Shown here piece by piece: positions 1 to 3,124 of a DNA stretch of 5,413 bases. The DNA is from JBOFLG01 sp051657745. Lineage in GTDB: Bacteria > Actinomycetota > Actinomycetes > Actinomycetales > Dermatophilaceae. The stretch's first letter is position 1. Every line of letters begins with the position of its first letter. The DNA is taken from the NCBI GenBank assembly GCA_051657745.1, contig JBOFLG010000110.1:1-5413 (forward strand), in the 5' to 3' direction. The notes beneath the pieces were generated by a model that saw nothing but the letters and a program-made list of their open reading frames with translations, was not told the origin of the DNA and searched no databases. The position numbers and the translations under genes are program-made.

Positions 1-213
1 GTCGCCACACTCTCCCAGTTCGCCGCTGCGCACCCGGAGATCGCCGAGGTCGAATGCAACCCGGTCGCGGTGACACCACACGCGGCGATTGCCCTGGACG
101 CCAGGATCATCCTCGCCACCACCACCACCACCGAGCCGGATGCCGAGCTGGATGCCGAGCTGGATGCCGAGCCGGATGCACCAACCCGACCAACCGAAAC
201 GAGCACGGGATGA
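1..213 (+). CDS. Acyl-CoA synthetase (ADP/NDP-forming, ATP-grasp type), C-terminal end only
   Basis: Partial gene, open at the left edge; only the last 70 codons and the TGA (211-213) are visible. The visible protein begins VATLSQFAAAHPEIAEVECN and continues PVAVTPHAAIALDARIIL. The run 'PEIAEVECNPVAVTP...ALDARI' is the closing part of the ATP-grasp domain in acetate-CoA ligase/acyl-CoA synthetase (NDP-forming) proteins, where an 'E(V/L)(D/E)xNPVxV' strand precedes 'A(L/V)DARI'. Such enzymes make an acyl-CoA from a carboxylic acid, CoA and ATP, releasing ADP and phosphate. After the domain comes a low-complexity tail: five Thr, four E[P/L]DA units, then PTRPTETSTG. The stop overlaps the ATG of the downstream hydratase by 4 bases (ATGA, 210-213), so the two are very probably co-transcribed and translationally coupled. 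The acid used cannot be inferred. The family call rests on about 38 residues, so it is good but not certain. Confidence 0.8.
   Translation, partial: VATLSQFAAAHPEIAEVECNPVAVTPHAAIALDARIILATTTTTEPDAELDAELDAEPDAPTRPTETSTG
118..180 (+). repeat. Thr5 triplet run plus four 12-bp tandem repeats in the synthetase tail
   Basis: ACC is repeated five times (118-132), followed by four in-frame 12-bp units GAG-C(C/T)G-GAT-GC(C/A) at 133-180. The units encode EPDA, ELDA, ELDA, EPDA. They differ only by C/T at the fifth base and by the final base of the last unit. The array lies after the folded domain, in an acidic, probably disordered C-terminal tail. The period is a multiple of three, so copy-number changes would keep the frame. 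Confidence 0.9.
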
Positions 214-1019
214 CCACCGAGGTAGTGCGCTACGAGAACGCCCACGGGATCGCGACGATCACCCTGAACCGTCCGGACACGCTCAACGCCCTGAACGGCG
301 AGGTGATCGACCAGCTCGCCCGCCGGATCGCCGAGGCCGGCGCGGACGACACCGTCAAGGTCGTCCTCCTCGCCGGCGCTGGTCGGGCCTTCTGCTCCGG
401 GTTCGACCTGAACGACGAGATCGATGACGGCACCGAGTCACCCCTGGACTGGCTGCCGGTGCTGACGCGGGACTGCGACCTGATCATGGCGGTGTGGTCC
501 TGCCCCAAGCCGACCATCGCGGTGGTCCAGGGCCACTGCCTGGCCGGCGGATGTGAGCTCGCCATGGCCTGCGATCTCGTGGTCGCTGCCGAGGACGCCC
601 AGTTCGGCGCGCCCGAAATCCGTTACGGCTCAGGCCCGGTCACGCTGTTGATGCCGTTCGTCCTCGGGCAGAAGAAGACCAGCGAACTGCTGTTCACCGG
701 CGACTCGCTCGACGCCCCCGGCGCCCTGGCTGCCGGGCTGGTGAACACCGTGGTCCCGCTGGCCGACCTGGAGGCTGCAGCCCTGCAGCTGGCCCGGCGG
801 ATCGCGCCGACGCCGGTGGCCGTGCTTCGGCTGACCAAACAGGCCCTGAACCGCGCCTACGAAGCGATGGGTCTGCGCGAGGCGGTCACGGCCAATCTCG
901 CCCTGTCGGCGATCCTCAACGGCGCCAATTCCCCTGAGCAGCAGGAGTTCGACGCAATCGCTCGCGCCGAGGGCCTCGCGGCCGCGCTTGCCTGGCGAGA
1001 CTCGCGCTACCCAGCCTGA
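210..1019 (+). CDS. Enoyl-CoA hydratase/isomerase family protein
   Basis: A 269-residue protein, close to the usual 255-270 of single-domain crotonase-fold enzymes. It starts MTTEVVRYENAHGIATITLN followed by RPD, the classic first strands of the family. Oxyanion-hole segments are visible at 61-67 (FCSGFDL) and 112-115 (AGGC). Glu116 in GGCEL matches the first catalytic Glu of enoyl-CoA hydratases, and Glu136 in FGAPEIRYG matches the second. After Glu136 the usual PGxGGTQRL segment is replaced by SGPVTLLMPF, so the protein belongs to a divergent subfamily; hydratase, isomerase, lyase or hydrolase activity are all possible. It likely acts in the cytoplasm on a CoA thioester made by the upstream synthetase. 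The ATG at 210 is chosen because it gives the family N-terminus and the ATGA overlap. The frame stays open to an ATG at 54, but the extra 52 residues (His and RAGC runs) are only the synthetase tail read out of frame. I see no strong Shine-Dalgarno sequence, consistent with reinitiation after the overlapping stop. Confidence 0.93.
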   Translation: MTTEVVRYENAHGIATITLNRPDTLNALNGEVIDQLARRIAEAGADDTVKVVLLAGAGRAFCSGFDLNDEIDDGTESPLDWLPVLTRDCDLIMAVWSCPKPTIAVVQGHCLAGGCELAMACDLVVAAEDAQFGAPEIRYGSGPVTLLMPFVLGQKKTSELLFTGDSLDAPGALAAGLVNTVVPLADLEAAALQLARRIAPTPVAVLRLTKQALNRAYEAMGLREAVTANLALSAILNGANSPEQQEFDAIARAEGLAAALAWRDSRYPA

Positions 1020-1042
1020 GGATGCCGACCGGTCGGCATCCT
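1019..1042. terminator. Perfect 24-bp palindrome just after the hydratase stop; possible terminator
   Basis: The half-site AGGATGCCGACC is followed directly by its exact reverse complement GGTCGGCATCCT. It begins on the last base of the TGA stop. In RNA it would fold as a stem of about 10 bp with a CCGG loop. No U-run follows, so it is not a textbook Rho-independent terminator, but hairpins without a U-tract often mark gene ends in high-GC actinobacteria. It could instead be a protein-binding palindrome upstream of the PadR promoter. Termination is the simpler reading because it separates two apparent operons. Confidence 0.55.
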
Positions 1043-1058
1043 GCTCGTCGCCAGCCCA

Positions 1059-1091
1059 CTAGATAGACATTCTTGCTAGATCGGACATCCT
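1059..1091. promoter_or_regulatory. Two imperfect CTAGAT...GACAT direct repeats upstream of the inverted repeat
   Basis: Copy 1 is CTAGATAGACATTCTTG (1059-1075) and copy 2 is CTAGATCGGACATCCT (1076-1091). A third CTAG starts at 1092, so CTAG recurs at steps of 17 and 16 bases. The word TAGATAGA (1060-1067) also resembles the operator arm TAGGTAGA (1093-1100), 33 bases away and about three helical turns. The stretch is clearly richer in A/T than the genes around it. These may be extra binding sites for the PadR protein. Confidence 0.45.
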
Positions 1092-1111
1092 CTAGGTAGA
1101 TTCTCTACCTA
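1073..1111 (+). promoter_or_regulatory. Probable promoter of the padR-ABC operon, likely leaderless
   Basis: A candidate -35 TTGCTA (1073-1078) lies 18 bases before a candidate -10 TAGATT (1097-1102). Each matches 4 of 6 bases of the sigma-70-type consensus. Transcription would then begin at about 1109-1111, at or next to the ATG at 1111. The bases before that ATG (GATTCTCTACCT) contain no Shine-Dalgarno sequence, which agrees with a leaderless mRNA, common in actinobacteria. The promoter elements are read by eye and no start site is known. Confidence 0.45.
1093..1111. promoter_or_regulatory. Perfect inverted repeat at the padR start, probable autoregulatory operator
   Basis: TAGGTAGA-TTC-TCTACCTA: two exact 8-base arms around a 3-base centre, ending on the A of the PadR start codon. 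It covers the proposed -10 box and the expected transcription start, so a bound dimer would block RNA polymerase. PadR regulators are winged-helix dimers that commonly repress their own operon through such dyads. That this PadR is the binder is inferred from position only. Confidence 0.6.
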
Positions 1112-1482
1112 TGAACGATCATCGAGTCCTGCCGGGCCAGTTGTTACACGGCGTCCTGGAGTTGTCGCTCCTCGCGCTCCTGATCGCCGAGGAGGACTAC
1201 GGCTACGGCCTCGCCCAGCGCCTGGCGACCGCGGGCTTCGGAGACGTGCCCGGCGGCACGCTCTACCCCGCGCTCCTTCGGTTAGGTCGGGACGGGCTCG
1301 TCGCGACCACCTGGCGGCCGTCCGCCACCGGGCCGCGGCGCAAGTACTACGCGGTGACGGATGCCGGTCGCGCGGCATTCGCCGACCGCGCCGCGCGGTG
1401 GGCGACATTCAGCGCCAGCGTCGACACCGTTCTCGGTGCCGCTCGGCAGCCGTCGCGGCGTTCCCGAGGTGAGCGGGCATGA
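1111..1482 (+). CDS. PadR family transcriptional regulator
   Basis: A 123-residue protein of the short PadR type. Residues about 14-92 form the winged helix-turn-helix: GVLELSLLALLIAEEDYGYG opens it, LAQRLATAGF continues it, GGTLYPALLRLGRDGLV (48-64) is the recognition-helix region, and GPRRKYYAVTDAGR (74-87) is the wing. These are hallmark PadR sequences. The short remainder (about 88-123) should hold the dimerisation helix, and the last residues (RQPSRRSRGERA) look disordered and basic. PadR proteins usually repress neighbouring transporter or stress genes and release DNA when they bind a small molecule. Here the gene is first in an operon with an ABC ATPase and permease, and an inverted repeat touches its start codon, suggesting autorepression. 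The ATG at 1111 has no Shine-Dalgarno sequence and fits leaderless translation. The TGA overlaps the next ATG. The effector is unknown. Confidence 0.95.
   Translation: MNDHRVLPGQLLHGVLELSLLALLIAEEDYGYGLAQRLATAGFGDVPGGTLYPALLRLGRDGLVATTWRPSATGPRRKYYAVTDAGRAAFADRAARWATFSASVDTVLGAARQPSRRSRGERA
1466..1472 (+). promoter_or_regulatory. Ribosome binding site for the ABC ATPase gene
   Basis: GAGGTGA lies inside the 3' end of the PadR gene, six bases before the ATG at 1479. It supports that ATG as the start, and so the inclusion of the extra N-terminal helical region of the ATPase. Confidence 0.65.
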
Positions 1483-2315
1483 CCGGTGCGATCTGGGCGG
1501 ACACCCTGACCCGGGCACTCGTGGGGATGGGCGTGGAACCTCCCGAAGCCGGGCGCCTGGCCGCCGACAGTGTCGACCAGGCGGCGGAGGCCAGTCGGCA
1601 GCCACACGAACTGTTCGGCCCGGCCACGGCCTACGCGCACTCACTCGTCGATGCCCTGCGCCGCACCTCCGATGCGTGGTCCGAGACCCCGCTGCCGGCC
1701 CCGGACCAGGGCACGGTGATGCTGTCCCTGAGTGGCGTCGGGAAGCGCTACCGCCGACGCACCGTGCTCGAGGACGTCACCCTGACCGTCCGAGCCGGTG
1801 AGGTCCTGGCAGTGGTCGGCGCCAACGGGTCGGGCAAGTCGACCTTGCTGCGGATCTGCGCTGGCATCATCCGGGCCTCGTCGGGAACCGTCCGACGCAC
1901 CGGCCGAGTCGGTTTCGTACCGCAGGACGGCGGGCTGCTCGACCTGCTCACCCCCGCCGAGCACTTCGAACTGTTCGGCGCCGCCGCCGGCGTGGCGCGG
2001 CGGCGGGCGCGCTCCACCGGCGAACACCTCGCGACCCGGCTGTCCTGGCGCCCCGACCCGAGCACCCAGGTCGGGCGGCTCTCCGGCGGGACTCGGCAGA
2101 AGCTCAACGTCGTGCTCGGCGAACTGCACGCACCCGACCTGCTGTTGCTCGACGAGCCGTACCAGGGCTTCGACTCCGGCTCCTACCTCGACTTCTGGCA
2201 GCAGGTCCACGGCTGGCGGCAGGCCGGGAAGGCGGTCGTGGTCGTGACTCATCTGTTGCACGAGCTGTACCGCGCCGATCAGGTCGTCGACCTCGGCACC
2301 GGAGCCAGCCGATGA
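1479..2315 (+). CDS. ABC transporter ATP-binding protein with N-terminal HAAS-like helical domain
   Basis: A 278-residue protein. Residues about 81-278 form a complete nucleotide-binding domain: Walker A GANGSGKST (114-122), Q-loop FVPQD (Gln149), signature LSGGTRQK (201-208), Walker B LLLLDEP (221-227), D-loop region with Asp232, and switch histidine VVVTH (His258). The signature resembles ABC-2 drug or polyketide exporters. After Walker B the sequence is YQGFDSG rather than the common TNGLDP. Residues about 1-62 are extra: predicted helices ending in a HELFGPATAYAHSLVDAL segment, which resembles the '(L/F)GxPxxYAxxL' end of HAAS (DUF1700-type) domains often encoded beside PadR genes. A Pro/Asp-rich linker (68-78) joins the two. 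The ATP-binding domain should power export through the membrane protein encoded by the next gene, which overlaps by 4 bases. An internal ATG at 1719 (Met81) could yield the ATPase alone, but its ribosome-binding context is weak. The ATPase call is firm; the HAAS-like call is tentative. Confidence 0.93.
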   Translation: MTGAIWADTLTRALVGMGVEPPEAGRLAADSVDQAAEASRQPHELFGPATAYAHSLVDALRRTSDAWSETPLPAPDQGTVMLSLSGVGKRYRRRTVLEDVTLTVRAGEVLAVVGANGSGKSTLLRICAGIIRASSGTVRRTGRVGFVPQDGGLLDLLTPAEHFELFGAAAGVARRRARSTGEHLATRLSWRPDPSTQVGRLSGGTRQKLNVVLGELHAPDLLLLDEPYQGFDSGSYLDFWQQVHGWRQAGKAVVVVTHLLHELYRADQVVDLGTGASR

Positions 2316-3037
2316 CCGCCACCTGGCCGGTGGCCTGGACCGCGACCTGGGCGGTGGCCCGCGCAACCCTGCGCGAGGTGAGCCGCCGGCGCGGAGTACT
2401 GCTGCTCCTCCTCGCCATGCCGTTGTCGTTCTACGTCATCCGGAGCGACCTGCAGGGCCAGTCGATCCGGATGTTGGCGCTCGGCCTGGGCTGGGCGATC
2501 GCGACGCTGGCGCTGTTCACGTCATCCGCCGCCCGGTCGGTGGACGTCCGGCTCCGGGTCGCCGGGCTCTCCGCCGGCGCCCTGGTCACCGGCCGGATGC
2601 TCGCGATGACCGGCAGCGGGTTCGCCCTCGCCACCGGGTACGCCGTGCTGATCGGGCTGGACCAAGACGTCCGGCGGTACTGGGCGGTCTGTCTGCTGCT
2701 GGCCACTACGGTGCTGGTCGCCGCGCCGCTCGGGGCCGTGGTCGCCACCGTGGTTCCCCGAGACCTCGAAGGCGCGCTGCTGCTGCTGACCGTGCTCGCG
2801 ACGCAGATGCTTGCCGACCCGGCCGGCTCGGTTGCCAAGGTCCTCCCGTTCTGGTCGACCCGCGAACTCGCCACCTACGCCATCGACGGCACCGGCCCGG
2901 AGTACCTGTACGGCGGGCTGGCTCACTTCGCGGGCACCTGTGGGCTGCTGATGGCCGTCGCGATCACCATCTCGACCCTCCGGTTGCGCCTGGCCCGACC
3001 GAGCCATCCCCGACCGGATGACGCCGTCGCGAGGTGA
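2312..3037 (+). CDS. ABC-2-like transporter permease
   Basis: A 241-residue membrane protein, within the usual size of ABC-2 type permeases. About six hydrophobic segments can be read: roughly 28-43, 53-73, 89-116, 123-148, 152-168 and 205-226. The N-terminus before the first segment has a positive patch (LREVSRRRG), as expected on the cytoplasmic side. Between segments 5 and 6 lies AKVLPFWSTRELATYAIDG, similar to the loop before the last helix in ABC-2 permeases. The C-terminus is short, basic then acidic. GGAG (2301-2304) lies seven bases before the ATG, which overlaps the ATPase stop (ATGA, 2312-2315). With the preceding ATPase it should form a homodimeric exporter (two ATPases, two permeases). 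No solute-binding protein or extra permease is present, which argues against import. The substrate cannot be told. ABC-2 membership rests on context, size and topology more than on motif. Confidence 0.85.
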   Translation: MTATWPVAWTATWAVARATLREVSRRRGVLLLLLAMPLSFYVIRSDLQGQSIRMLALGLGWAIATLALFTSSAARSVDVRLRVAGLSAGALVTGRMLAMTGSGFALATGYAVLIGLDQDVRRYWAVCLLLATTVLVAAPLGAVVATVVPRDLEGALLLLTVLATQMLADPAGSVAKVLPFWSTRELATYAIDGTGPEYLYGGLAHFAGTCGLLMAVAITISTLRLRLARPSHPRPDDAVAR

Positions 3038-3072
3038 CCACCGCGCCGGGCGGCACGAGGCCGAACGCGCGG

Positions 3073-3104
3073 CATACCCACCGATCCGAGGACAGGTGGG
3101 GATG
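3073..3104. terminator. Weak hairpin between convergent genes, possible bidirectional terminator
   Basis: The gap at 3038-3124 lies between two genes that converge. CCCACC (3077-3082) pairs with GGTGGG (3095-3100). After one mismatch, CAT (3073-3075) pairs with ATG (3102-3104), giving 9 of 10 pairs around a 12-base loop. There is no U-run on either strand. The 9-base word ACGCGCGGC also occurs twice in the gap (3065-3073 and 3105-3113) as a direct repeat. I see nothing else in the gap. Confidence 0.3.
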
Positions 3105-3124
3105 ACGCGCGGCGGGATGGACCG

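Noticed and set aside
118..180. CRISPR-like or mobile-element repeat
   Set aside because: The 12-bp units are contiguous with no spacers and lie inside a coding frame as a protein tail.
1282..2366. Minus-strand open frames across the PadR and ABC ATPase genes (for example 1282-1644 and 1641-2366)
   Set aside because: They overlap genes with intact family motifs, encode Arg/Pro/Gly-rich sequence without domains, and lack credible ribosome binding sites.
3038..3124. Small gene or RNA between the convergent genes
   Set aside because: Only 87 bases, no convincing start with a ribosome binding site, and only a weak hairpin. Nothing beyond a possible terminator is supported.
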